A stretch of DNA of 64,000 nt from Sitta carolinensis (lineage: Eukaryota; Chordata; Aves; Passeriformes; Sittidae). Under the pieces are notes generated by a model, which worked only from the letters and a program-made list of their open reading frames with translations, was not told the DNA's origin and searched no databases. This document shows, one piece after another, positions 31,724 to 44,263 of this stretch. A program made the translations under genes and the position numbers. Each line of letters starts with the position of its first letter. Within the stretch, counting starts at the first letter, position 1. Location of the stretch: assembly GCA_032173965.1 (NCBI GenBank), contig JAVUNC010000005.1:44254501-44318500 (forward strand), read 5' to 3'.

Positions 31724-34700
31724 CTAGAAGAAAGAACATGCTTTACAGACTGCATTGCCAGACTGTACAGTTCCTTGCCAGAGGATACCCTAGATGCTAA
31801 AACTTAAGATGCAAGACAATTGTAGATTATTTGTATATAAAGGTAACAGATCTGAGACTGCTGAGTGCTTAAGGCATCATGACAGGTGCTGTGTCTGTAC
31901 TTCCCCACCAGTGCACTTGTGTCTGTGTGTCATTACTGATGCATGGCAAGAGCTGCACCTTCTGGTCAGGCTGAGTAGAGTCATTTTCACATCATCTCAG
32001 GCCCTGCATCTGGGCGAAGCTGATGAACAAATTTTCAGCTGTGGAAACAATCTTGTACTCTTCCTTAAGTATCCTGTGCCAGGCACTGGCAAAGATAAGT
32101 TACAAGGCCAGAGGTACAAGAGTAAAAAATTCTGAGGTGTTCTCAGGATTAACTGTGAAATTAGCTGTGATTCTGGATGTCTCTCTCTAGCAAAAGAAGT
32201 ATAGACAGTACTTGTGCACTTCACATTTTCATATTTGTCTGGCCAGCTATAGGACGGGGAAACTTAACAGTGGAATCATATTCAATAACTATTTAAAAAG
32301 TCATGGAAAGCACATCTCGTTTTAGCTGATTTTGACAGCAGAAACAGTGATAGATTTGTGGGACTGAGAGCCACAATCCTTCAGATGTGGACAATGTCAT
32401 CTAGTATGCTGTCTGCAGTTGCTAATACTTTTAGTTACATAGCCACTTTTACTAAAATTAGGGGCTTATATGAGATGTTTCCACCATTTTGTGTGTGGAA
32501 AGCTGTCTTAAATCTAGAATGCATATCTAATATTTTTTAAATAAACAGAGAAACGTTTGGGGCAGTGCATATATAATAAACTGGATTATTAAGGGCATCT
32601 TTGAGATGGTAGGGGGGGTGATGACCCAAAAAAACCTCTTCTTGGTCCACAAGGCACTTGATTTTGAGAGCAAGTTAAGAATCCACTAAATCAGCAGAAA
32701 CTTAGTTATTCTCTCTTCACCTGGATGTAAACAGATGACTAAAAATAAAGGAAGAGAAGTGCAGACTGCTGATAACTTATTCCTTAGCCTCATTAGTACT
32801 TAAAACATCCAGACCTGAATTCAAGTAAGAAGCAGCATTCCATCTTCCAGAGAGCCTGTATCATGCCTGAAGATGTTTGGTGGAGCAACAACTGCCCTGT
32901 TTATTTTGGACTGTGTCTATGCTGAACCAGTTCAGGCCTTCAAATGCTGGTGCAGCATAAACAGTAATGCCCATGTTTTGGGACTAAATCGTTAGAATTT
33001 TCTAAGTGTCTGGCTTGGGGCTTTGAGTGTTGGAATTGGCTGATGTGTGTTGGAAGCCATTCACTCTCCATCACGTACTAGGAGTTCTCTGAAACAATTG
33101 CCCAGCTTTGTATTACCAGTTGTCCCATGTAGCCACTGGCCTAGCTGCAGACATGATTTCGAAGGGAGTTTAAAATTGTTATGATACTGCTGAAGATCAC
33201 CTGAGATGTGTTCTGGTAGTGGAAGCTTCTGTTCTTACTAGCAGAATATTTTTCTCCCTTAGTTCTATCGTGTGTGAGTTGCAGGACAAATGCTCATGCC
33301 TTGGGCACTATCTCTTGAATTCCCCATTTGTCCTCTCATTCTGGCTAAAAATACCAAGGCTCATGTAATGAAAAGTTATTATGGTTCCTTTCCAATTTCT
33401 TACACCACAAAGTTCTGTCTCTTTATGAAAATCGCTGAGAGACAATGCTTTTTCAGCCTATTATTTTGAAAGAATTATAATTCTGATTTATTCTTTTCAT
33501 CCCTACTTGTTCTCTTAGTAATGGAGAAGGAACAAAATTACACAGAGAAAAGGACGCATGAGAAAAGAGCATAATTTCATATACAGGTTATTTACATACA
33601 ATTGCCTTTACTGGTTATAAAAATACACATTAACAGAGGGCAGAAGTGTTCCAGAATTAATTTTTTAAAAATAGTACTATAAATAAATACTTGTGCTTGG
33701 TTACATTACTCTAACACTACTTAACGGAATGTCTGAATACCCAGAGGTGTCCAGCTGGGATATTTTTTATAATTATCAGGTTGCAGAGAGTGAGCTGTGT
33801 TTTCTGAATATCAATTCTTCTTATTTTCATAAGGTCTTAGACTGGGCAATCAAAAATTAGGGCGAACAAACCTGATTCATCAAGTTTGAAAATTTTGGGC
33901 TAAGTAGATAGAATTGTCCCCCTAATTTCATTAATATCTAAACTGAAGCAGTTCTGGGTTTCTGCTGTTCCAATTCTCATTACTGGACTTTTTTAAGAGT
34001 CAAGAAGCTGATGCAATTTATCCAAGTCCACCTGAATAAACAGAAGGGTGCAAGATCTGTCTAAAGCTTTAAGAGTCAAAGTGCTTTGGTCTGCTGCTTA
34101 CTGCCATTCAAGTTTTAAATTTCCAACAGTACACAAATGTCTGGAAATTTATTCTCTAGTTATTTTGTTACTGAAATACATCCTCTTGACAAGACAAGTC
34201 AGCAAATTAAGGCAAGGTTAAATTAAATAGATCCTATGTCTACTCAAAATTATTTCCATTACATATTTGCCTAAACCAAATTGTACGTGATGCTGGAGGT
34301 CATGCTCCCGTTTGTCCTCACTATGTGGAGAAAAAATTTCACAGCTCTGTGTCTAAAATAGTTGTCCCCGGAGTCCTGTCCCTTACCAGTTCCTCCAACT
34401 TTGAGAAAGCTGCTGGCTTCCCGCCACCCAGCAGTAGCAGAAGGAATTGCAGGTTTCCTTCCCCTAGGATGAATTTGGCCCTGCTCCTAGAGCCCCTCTC
34501 CAGGGTGGTGCTCAGTACTCTCATTGTGCCCATATCCCACTGCAGAGTGTCCTTCCACAGGGATGTACTCCACCAGATGCAGGTCACACCATTAACTGGG
34601 ACTCACTTCATATGCCATGTATGGGTAAGGCTCACGAATATACATAAATGCCGCTGCTTGTTTCCATGGTAACTTTGATGCTTCAGAATGGAAAAGACAA

Positions 34701-35420
34701 AAAAGCCAGGAACAACAGGAGACGCGCAGGGAGGTAACAGTACTTCAGCCACATATATCTGAGTTGCCCTGTGCTATTCTGCAATGCCAGAAATCCCAGC
34801 TATGCCAGATGATCATGCTATGATGATTCTCCACTGATACTGTGATTTATATATTTATCCATCCCATAATTGATTTGTCTATTTTTTTTTGTAGTCTTGG
34901 TTGTGTTTTTTTATTTTTTTTTTTTGAAGGTTACTTTCTACACCAGGTATTAGGCAAACAGCAGTCTGTAACTGCTGTATATCCTCTAAGTACAATATAG
35001 AGATCAGTGGTATGCATGCTTTGAAAGCTATGCCATAATTTTTAGAAATACAGGGATTTGTGTATGAAACCCACATGGGAGTACAACAGGTATCAAACAA
35101 GATAAGCATTACTCCACCTTTTCAAAAGTGTTAATTTTTGTAAAGTTGAAAAGCACTTTGATCTCATTTCGTTAATTGACAGTACTTAATTGTTGCTGTC
35201 TTCTCACAAGTTTAATGCCTAGTCATGTAGTGTATGCATTCATTTCACTCTTGAAAGCTGGTTTTGTTTCTGTTTCACTTAAGTAGCAATTGTGTGGCAA
35301 ACCATGGGAAGATTAATCTTGTACTGAGTGAGAGAACTGGCAGTTTATCAGTATTTCAATCTCAGCAATGACCAAGGCTTTTATACTTGCAGAAATGACA
35401 AGTCTCATTACCACCACCTA

Positions 35421-35445
35421 ATCATCATCATCATCATCATCATCT
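35421..35445. repeat. ATC triplet microsatellite
   Basis: About eight uninterrupted ATC (GAT on the other strand) units in intergenic DNA. Confidence 0.9.
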
Positions 35446-37049
35446 TTGTCAAGAGGTCTCCTCAGGGTAAGGTAAATGTTAAGGCTGCGCCCTGGCAGTC
35501 CTGCATGCACCACCTGAGCTGGGACCGGAGCCCTTTCACAGCTACACACACCCCACACTCAACACAGTCAGGCCATATTTCCTTACCTCCTTACAGGCTC
35601 GTCCCCAGATTTCCTATAGCAGTCTCAGATGTCCTGATCCTTAAAAATTAATTTCGGTGCAGTAACTAAATAGCAAAATAATAGCTCGAGCTGTTGCATC
35701 CGAGGAGGGACCACGAGCAAAAGGAAAACCCTGGACTTTTATGCCTTGAGAGTCTTAGCGTGTCAAGTGACGGGATCGTCGGCTCCTGCCGGGTCTCCGA
35801 GGGTCCGGTCCCCTGGCCGGCACCATAGATCCTGGCCCTTTCTTACGCAAAGAGCTGGCACTTCACGGCCCCTTGCCTGAGGCTCTCGCAGCTTGCAAAC
35901 CCAGCTACCTGCGCTGAATGTATTCTTCAATAGTAAAGAAACCAAAATACTTCGTATCTAATCCTTAGATTTTACCGACGATTTACTCTGCTTATGGCTT
36001 TCGCCTGTTTCCATCAGTTCAGTCTCCGCACACATCGTACCAGAGCCATTAGGAAGAGTATGAATATTTGTCTTTCTGGGGGAGTTGATTGCTATGCTGT
36101 CAATCAGTTCAGCATTGTCCTTTCTGGACAGAGTGTGACTACCGGGGAGAGTGCACATTTCAAATTACCGTGTTGTGTTGTATCTTGTCCTCCTTTCCCA
36201 GGATTAACACTGTTCTTGAGAAACCCGACTACTTGTTGATCATAGCACGCTTAGGAAGGAGGGAGAAACAGACCTAATGATGACTGAGCAATTAACTTTA
36301 TTCACCTGCTAATCTCCTTTGAAGGTGGGACCTTGAAGCTGATCTACAATTGAAGAGAAAACCCTAACTACTAGTGCAACTGCTCCTCCCAGTTGACATG
36401 CTTAAAAAATTTCCCTCTGATGCCTCCATTACAGAGCAGATCAACTGCTTCATACTTTTCTACACTGAAGCTGCTCTTCCTAGTAAATTGGTAGTTGCTT
36501 AACCTAGGCACCACAAGGCTTGGCTAATAGAAGTCAGTCCAGCTGCATTGAGAAAAGATGGAGACATTTCTTGCCATTGTTGCTGTGTGTTAAGAGCATG
36601 GAAGAATGAAAACAACTCTCAGAGGATTTACAGCCCTTGCCACACACTGAGTCACAGCACTGAGGATTCAATAACAGGAGCCCTCCAGGTCCTTGAAATG
36701 CTTCTTTCAATGAGCATCCACTCCATCACACCAAGGCTAAGCGTAAACAAACTTTTCTATCTATATACTTGTCTCGGCCACATACTGGGTTTTCCGGATA
36801 ATGCCACGACAAACTCTGAAGAGGAAAGCAGTACACAGCTACTCTTTCTACTATCTCAGCATCGGGGATCAAATTAACATCCCCGAGGGTGGGATAGCTT
36901 AATAAGACTTCAGAGGGCTTGTCTTTGGGCTCTTTTTAAAAACAAGAAAATAAATTGTTATCTGCGGGGTTGTGCAATGAGCATTGACATAGACGAGGTG
37001 GAGGGGAGGATGGAGCTCAGGGGCAATGAGCGGGACCTCGCTCAGCTTT

Positions 37050-37575
37050 GCGGGGGCATGAGTCACTCAGGCCGCGGCCGTGGAGGTGGCAGCAGCCGCC
37101 CGAGCACGGCCCATTCCCTGCACGGCGGGGCAGGCGGGACGGAGGATGGGCTGAGGAGCGCTGACCGCGGCCGTGCCGCCCGCGATGGGGCGCGGGCAGC
37201 GGCCCCGGCAGCCGCGCTGAAGGCGCCGCTCTCTGCCCGCCGGCCGGGGCGAGCTGCGGGTGCGCTGCCTGGCGGGCCCCGCTCCGCGCCGGGGAGGAGG
37301 CGGCCGCGGGCACCGGCCGTGCCCCGGGCAGGAGCCTCGCCCGGGAGCCGCCCCGCTGGAGCTCGGCGCGGCCGCAGGTGCGGCGGGAGGCCGGCAGTAC
37401 CTGCGGGCCCCCGCAGAGGGCAGGGCCGCCCCGCGCCGGGCCCGGCGCAGCCCCGGCCTCCCTGAGGGCGGCGGGCGGTAAGTGACGGGCGGGCGGGAGC
37501 CGCGGCGCAGCCGCCCTCCTGGGGCCCGCGCCCGTCCGCCTGAGGGGCGCTCGTCACGGCGCTGGTCTGGCACAG
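37050..37575 (+). promoter_or_regulatory. Second CpG island, promoter of an unidentified transcript
   Basis: About 520 bases of very high G+C and CpG density in an otherwise AT-rich region, 6 kb past the NEDD1 3' end. On the + strand a perfect donor GCG/GTAAGT ends a possible first exon at 37477. Long open frames in all readings reflect base composition and are not convincing as coding. The island could drive transcription in either direction. The next exon-like segment on the + strand is at 42744. No gene known to me lies immediately here in mammals; the lncRNA RMST is further downstream there. Confidence 0.7.
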
Positions 37576-40500
37576 CAGGATAGGTCTGTTTCGAAGCAGC
37601 CTGGTGAACGGATTTTCATTCCAACAGCTTACAGTGAAGGGATGAAAAGCGATTTAAGTTTCATTTTAGAGCTACATGAAAGCACTATCACTTTAATGAA
37701 TTTTTTAATTGATAATTATTCTTGGTAATTAAGATATGAAATATTCACTAGGACCTACATCACATTCTAGGGGCAGAAGGAAGAAGTGAAAAAAATAGGA
37801 TGCTATCAGTTGTCCTCTTTTGTGGTGGCTTATTTCCTTCCACTGTGAGAATAGTAAACTTCCTAAAGCTAAAAGCAAGGGGAAAAGTAGTTTAAACTAT
37901 TTCAGTGGATATTTATAACCTCTCTCTTAGAGGACCAGACCTCCTCTAACCCAGTGTTGTTGTAACTATGCAGCGGTAATAGGAGAGCGAGACTTCACAT
38001 GACCCCACAGTCAGAGGTCTGGGTGACTTTGGCATTGTGGAGTGCCCTGCTACACCTCTCTCCTGCAAGAAAATGTTACTAGACAGCCAAACAGAAAGAT
38101 TAGTCAGTATTGCTGTTCAATTCAGGTAGAGCAAGGACTAGAGGTAAAATTCTCCTCCAAGTAGCCTATGAACACATTGTCTTTGTCATAAGCTTTTAGT
38201 CATTGTCAAATTCACTCTGATTTGCCAGGAAAGTTATCTTAAGTCTTGAAATGGTCACCTTAATACATGGTCTGACAGCTGTTGGAGAGCAGCAATCCTT
38301 GCTAATGCCACACCTGTGCAAGATAACCCTGAGAGAGTGCTAGACGTGACTCCGGGGTGGCTGGGCTGTATCAGCATGTGTGCAGGTGCAAACTGTGGGG
38401 GAATTAAAGCTCTTTGTAGCTCAGTCCTTTTAAACAAGTGAGAACATACAGTCTTCTCATTCCCTTTGATGTGGGTTTTGGAAGAATTTGGAGACAGCAG
38501 CTCTCAACTGCAAAAGGAGTCTTGCTTACCAGAACCATCAGCCTCTTGATGGACACCTTTGAGTGGACCATATATGTATATATGTATACATATACTTTTC
38601 ATGTTGGTTCTGGTCTTGTGAATGACCCCACTCACGGGACAGAATTATTTACTGCCTTTCAAAGCTTGGCTAGAAACCACGTCATAAGGTAACTAACTCT
38701 CAGTTGCTAGATTTTAGTTGTTCTTCACGTGCCTCACAGCAGAGAATGAGGGTCTGCCACGTGCTTATAGGAGCCAGGTGGAAATTTTAGCTCTTACCTT
38801 TTATGCTTAGATGCAGTTAAGCCTTGGAGTTTTAGCATGGATTCATGTGCTTGTTGGAAGTTCAGGTCAGGCTATTCTTTATAAGTTAAAGGAACTAGTA
38901 ATGTGATAGGAAAAGAAATACCAAGATTGGGACCAGATGACTTTCAAGCTGATTCAACAGGGTGTGGAATTGTGACTGGAATTGTTATTTGTGGTCATAA
39001 TTGGCCACAATCAATTGGATTCTGAATTATTTTGATTATCTTGTTTTTGTCTTTAAACAATAATAACATTTCCTATCAGCTGCTGGTCAGTAGGAGTGAA
39101 AATAAGAAGTAAAGGCAACAATGAGGTTTTAAAGCCTGTGACTCACTAGCTGCTACTCTTTTAGGCTTCAGTGCACAGCAGAGCATATTCCTCAGAGAAA
39201 AATCACCTTTTTCTTCTTTTGTAGCTGTTTGAATTTGACAAGAGTTCTTCTGAGACTGTGTGTGAAAATGGCTGTAGTTCAGAAAAGGAGAGGAAATTTT
39301 TTGTTAATTTCTAAAGGCAGTGGACTAAATGGTCATTCACACATTTCTCAAGAGTGAGTTTGTGGATGCCTTGAAGGGTACTGGTTTCTCCTGGGGTAGA
39401 CTGTTAGTTTTGATAGCATGCAGCTGTCATCCTTGGGTAAAAAAGTCTCAATAAGTGGCATAGATATTACAGATGCCTTTGTTTCTCTCTTTTTCATTGA
39501 GAGACTTCCAACCAGTTGTGTTTAGTGCCGAGCTGAGAGGTGGAACAGAGAGCAACATCCCTGGCCAACATCCTAAAGAGGGTCCCCTCCCCATCCAGTA
39601 AAGACATGTTTCTCTCCATTGAGGGTATGACTGGAAGTCCCGGTCAATAACTTAAGAGCTCAGCGTTCAGTAGTGCATGTACATGCTGCCCTTCATCCTT
39701 TTGCAGGCATGCCCAGGTTCATTTCAGGGTGCTTCCTGTGCTGAACATCGCCTTAAGATAGACTGCTTAAAGGAGTGAGGTCACGGGAAGAACAAGGGGC
39801 CTGTGAAGTCATGAAAAAGTCATTTTCCTATGAATGAAAGACATTTTCTTCCCTTTTTCTTATTCTTTCCTACAGCCTGCAGACTGTTCTTATCTTTCTT
39901 TTGTTTACTAATGGTAATGGCCACTGGCATTTACATCAGAAAGAAGGGAATACCTGCATTTCATGTGACACCAAGCAAAAGCAGTTTGGGGTTTGGATTT
40001 TAATAATGTTAATAAAGAAGTGTCTGTGTTCTTCATAAGCAATTGTGAATATATATTTTTAATTTTTTTTTTTTTCATTTTAGCTACTTTGAGATGGCTT
40101 TTATTTATTCTTGTTCGATGGCTGCACTGATATTGAACTTCTGGCTTTTTTTTTTCCCCCTAGAAATTTAGTAGATGGCTATTCTGTTTATTTGGAGAAA
40201 AGCACTATATTCCTAACTAATAGGCTGGAGTAAAGCAATAACTAACAGTGTCATAAATTTGCATAAAAGCAAAGTTTGTCAGCGTGAGACATGGTGTGGT
40301 GAATGATTTTTGGCCAGCCAGGTCAGAAGGAAGGTTTTCCTTGGGTCTGTTGGGCAAAGACTTATTTTTCTTTTTTAAAAAAACTGTTTCAAAATGGCAT
40401 AATGAGGAATTTTTCACGTTCAATGTATATTACTTTCTCTTGTTAATCTTAACAGTGGTCTATAGGAACATGGTGTTTTATGACAAGTAATTTGGAGTTG

Positions 40501-42743
40501 AGTAGTTTTGTTTTTCCTTTAAAACAATGTTTTCTCAATTTATGATATTTTCACTCTGTGCATTTTCTATTAAAACTGAGTGGAATGACACTATCTTTGT
40601 TTTCCCTGTATTTTTTTCTTATTGTGCATTTCGGATGTATGCCCTCTTTCTTTTTTCTGTTTATTTTGGCCTCTGGTTGCTATGTAATGGGGATCAAGCT
40701 TAAAATGATTTCAAGAGACCAATCCTTCATGTGAAGACTCTCCAGGGCTGCCAGAAATAACCAACAATTAGTGCAAGTACTGTTCTAATACTTGTTTGGA
40801 GTTGAGTCACACTGATGCTTGTAGCATGAATTTGTAGCACAGGGAAAACAAATACCCTGTGCTTGGCATCAGACAGCTTCAGGTTGGAGGAGACATAAGG
40901 GAGATATAAGTGGGTGAAACCCAGGAGGAGGTAGTAAATAAAACAAGACTGAATGGTAATCAGTGTGTAGTATGAGAGAATTAATCTGAGGAGGTGTTGA
41001 AGCAGAGGAAAACAAAAACAAAGTCAAAAGTATGCTTGAGACCATATGTGAATGTTGATGGTTATTTGGTTTGAAATGTATTAGGAGAGCAAGCAGAGAT
41101 GAACCTGTGGTTTCAGCTGAAAATAAAGTACCAGCATGTGGCTGAGGGAGGGCAGAGTAATGAACCTCTCATTTTATTGAGCTGCGTGAGTTGGATAAAC
41201 AACTTGTAAATAAATTTGAAACAAGTATTATCCCATTTTAAGGAACAGTAGCTTTTAAAAGTGAAACTTATGATGTTCATTGCATTCCTTGATTGCTTGG
41301 CTGAAGATGAATGGCTGGATTTTCCTCTCTGAGATCATAAAACTGTATTATGTGTTATCCTGAAATTAGGGGAAAGACATAACCAACAGGTACAAAGCGT
41401 AGGAGTTTCATAATCTGGGAATAACTGTGATAATGGAAAGACTCAGGAAAATGCTTTAACTTCTAGACAGTGTTTCAGTGTTTGCTTATAGAGAGTAAGT
41501 ATAGTCTCACTGTTACAACATGGGAAACCATGAAAACCACCAAGGCTGAGGTAGAAAACCTATGATTAATTTTATTATCTTAATAGTCATGTGGTGATTC
41601 ACAGAAAGTGCCAGGGATTTTTCCCTTTCAAATGGATTGCTATTTTACTTGCATACTTTCCAAGTAATAAAGCTGAAATGATTTGTAACAGAGCTCGGCT
41701 GAAGTAGATGGATCTATACCAGCAGAGGATTTGTTCCAGTTTCCTCTTCTGTGTTCATTAGAACAATTGGGAAACTGTTATCTTCATGATGTAATGCACT
41801 GGTTGTTTTAGTAGCTAATTCCCAAACAACGTGCTAATTGTCCTGAAATAGTGCGGTGCATGTGGTGCCCCCTTGGGATGTGAAGTTACAGATGATCCTA
41901 TTTGTTAGTGACTTCAGAAATTAAACCTCTCATGTGTGTTTTAACTGTGCTTTTGTAAGGACTGAGTGAATAAGTGCATGATAGTTTGAAATACAGTGTT
42001 CAGAGCAATTGTTCTATATTACATGATTCTGGGCAAATTAGACTTGCAGTGGAGACTGCCTTGCAGGCTACTGTGCCAAAGTTTTTGGCTCACCAGCACA
42101 AGGTTGCAAAGATAAGATAAAAGGTACGACATACATCCTGGTCTGATTTTGCAGAAAACTAGAAATCATTTATCAACTTCTGATGGAAAAGTGAGACAGA
42201 TACTTAGAAAGAGGAGTGCAGCATATAAAAAGAGGCTTGAAACTTATGAATTGAATTACATTTCACATAATTTTTCTGTATGCTCTATTGCCAAGATGCT
42301 ATGCTTTTATATCGACATGCTTTACTATGTTGTTGAGTGGTGGAAGAGGAGTTGGAAAGAGTTTTGACTTTTTACAGCTTTGTAAAGGATGGTGAATACT
42401 TCAGCAGTTTGGAATTTAGATTGACAATTTTAACTGGATGTGCCTGAGCGGCTCATCAGGGACATGAAATTGATTAAGATCTTGCTACCTCCCCACCTGC
42501 CCTCCCTCATTTAGGCTTCTGAATCAACTTGATTAGCTGAACAACTCTGTTCTTAATTTTTCAGATTTGCTCAGGATGTCTCCAGAGTAGGGAAGATGAT
42601 ATTGCGCTGGATTTCATTTGATCCATGTCAGTGATTTCATGACTGTGAGAACAGAGAATGTGTTTTGTTTTCAAATTAAAGGGTATGTTTTTGTGTGGTG
42701 AGGTCCCAAACTCAAGGAGCAATTTCTGCTGTGATTTCTACAG
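37576..42743. other. Sequence between the second CpG island and the next exon-like segment
   Basis: About 5 kb of AT-rich DNA. No gene, RNA or repeat family was recognised. If the island starts a + strand transcript, this would be its first intron. Confidence 0.4.
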
Positions 42744-42875
42744 TGAGCAAAAACCTACTGCGAGGTTGTGGGCCAAGATCAATGGTTGCATTCCTGCTGC
42801 TGAGACTCTCCTGCCTTGGGACTCATCTCTGGGCTGAGTCTAACATGAGAGACATCAAAGGTATAAAACCGGGGG
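42744..42875 (+). other. Exon-like segment encoding a signal-peptide-like N-terminus
   Basis: The acceptor TGCTGTGATTTCTACAG ends at 42743 and a strong donor GGGG/GTAAGT follows 42875; a second possible donor AAAG/GTATAA lies near 42860. An ATG at 42782 opens a frame starting MVAFLLLRLSCLGTHLWAES, with a hydrophobic core and a small-residue position typical of a secretory signal peptide, then NMRDIKGIKPG. The frame leaves in phase 1. The next strong acceptor (43417) would close it after 12 more residues, giving only 43 residues, so the true next exon is unknown. It may be a coding exon of an unrecognised secreted protein or part of a noncoding RNA. Confidence 0.3.
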
Positions 42876-43598
42876 GTAAGTAGATGTTTTACTGATGAAT
42901 AATGATTCAATTATGTAACTTAACTATAGTATCTGCTAATGGGAGTGAAGTGCAGAGTGAAAGAGGCATCGTAGGCTGGTACATGTGAAATGTGAATTAA
43001 TTCAAACAATGTAGAGAACATTGGAGACTTCTGCAGTATTTTTGTGAGTGTTATATGTGCCTCATTTTAATTGCTTGATGTTATTCTGCCAAGCTGCATG
43101 AAATTAAATAAAAGGAAACTTACAATGGAACAAACAGGAAATGAAATAGTAAGTGGAGTAAGATGTCTCTGGAGAGAATGGCAAGGGATTTGCAGTAATA
43201 TTTGAGATGTTATTAGATGTGAGTCCCACCTGTGTGCTCCAGCAGCCTTGTTTTTCTTACACCCATATAAAACTACATAAACTACATCATGAAGAGAAGT
43301 GAAGGTGGGAAAGGCAGCATGCATGAAAAGCAGAGGCTGGATGCAGACGCATTTGGAGTGGGATACAGAAGGAATGTTATATTTATATTTCCCCTCTCTC
43401 TGCACCCCTCACTACAGCAAGTTTGTATTGGATGGAACATAACCACAACAACTGAGGAAAAAATAATCTGTGAATATTTAAGTCAATGAAGTGTGGTTTC
43501 CTTTTTCTCCTCCTATTCACTGAAGTAGATGCCCATCATCCACCACTCCCCAGTTGCCCTTATACTTCATTACCTCTCATTTCCCTCTGTCTGCTCAC

Positions 43599-43761
43599 CG
43601 TTACTTGCAGCCTCCTCATGTAAACCTGAAATCATGGAGCAGTACTCCTGCTCTGCCTCCTTGAATTCTTTGGGCCCAGTGCTGTAGGTGGTTGAACTCA
43701 TGCTGGGCTCAGAATTTACTAGAGGAGCATTGTCTGACTGCATGATCTGTTTCTCAGCCAC
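43599..43761 (-). pseudogene. Protein-like minus-strand remnant or exon, unidentified
   Basis: Read on the minus strand, the stretch is open and has normal protein composition (AEKQIMQSDNAPLVNSEPSM, then KEFKEAEQEYCSMISGLHEE). It ends at a possible donor AACG/GTGAGC. There is no ATG at its start; a stop lies four codons upstream. Further upstream on the same strand (about 43790-43960) short frames rich in Gln, Glu, Leu and Ala are interrupted by stops and frame changes. This suggests a decayed coiled-coil coding sequence. No parent gene was recognised. Confidence 0.3.
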
Positions 43762-44238
43762 CTGGCATTAGTTTGGGAGGGAGGCTAGTTTTGGCTAGCT
43801 TGGTATATAAGATCTTCTTGCTGTGCCATCTCCAGCAGCAATACTTTCCTAGCTGCATCTTCTGTACACTGCAGGTGCTGCTGTCATTGTTGAGCTGTTT
43901 CCTTTAGTGCTGCTTCACCTCTAGCCTTGCAATCAGAAATGGAAGCACTTGCACAGGCTGCTCATCATTACATTTACTGTTACACTGCCTTACCCTGGTT
44001 AAATGGGAGAAATTTGTCTCTTCATAAGTGGAATTTAAGTGTAATATGCATTGGCCAGCCTTGCTCCTTCTTTAGTGTGTAGGCTTTGCAGTCTGGAAAA
44101 AGCAGTGTGTTCAGTATGCTACTGTGATTTCAAGTGTACAGAAAGAACCAGACTGATGGTTATCAGGCTGGCATATACTATCAGTTTTTTGAACACAATG
44201 GTTACATCTTAGTCAATATGCCTTTTTTTTTTCTCTCT

Positions 44239-44263
44239 CCCCCCCCCCCCCCCCCCCCCCCCC
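44239..44263. repeat. Poly(C) run of 25 after a T/C tract
   Basis: Twenty-five uninterrupted C residues follow a T run and a short TC stretch. The other strand is a G25 tract able to form quadruplexes. Exact length should be treated with caution because sequencing and assembly often err in such runs. Confidence 0.9.

Larger units (their letters stand above)
31106..37050. other. Region downstream of NEDD1 without a recognised gene
   Basis: About 6 kb with no gene I can name. It includes two minus-strand segments that look exon-like (31612-31723, about 32010-32085). A stretch at 34325-34672 is open on both strands with moderate GC, and a G+C-richer patch lies at 35700-35950. An ATC triplet run lies at 35421-35445. 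None is enough to call a gene. Confidence 0.5.

Noticed and set aside
31794..32135. 113-codon + strand frame downstream of NEDD1
   Set aside because: Composition is not convincing, there is no promoter or splice context, and the opposite strand reads more like protein.
36977..37573. Open frames up to 168 codons on both strands in the second CpG island
   Set aside because: Several frames are open at once, rich in Ala, Pro, Gly and Arg, as expected from base composition. None has recognisable similarity.
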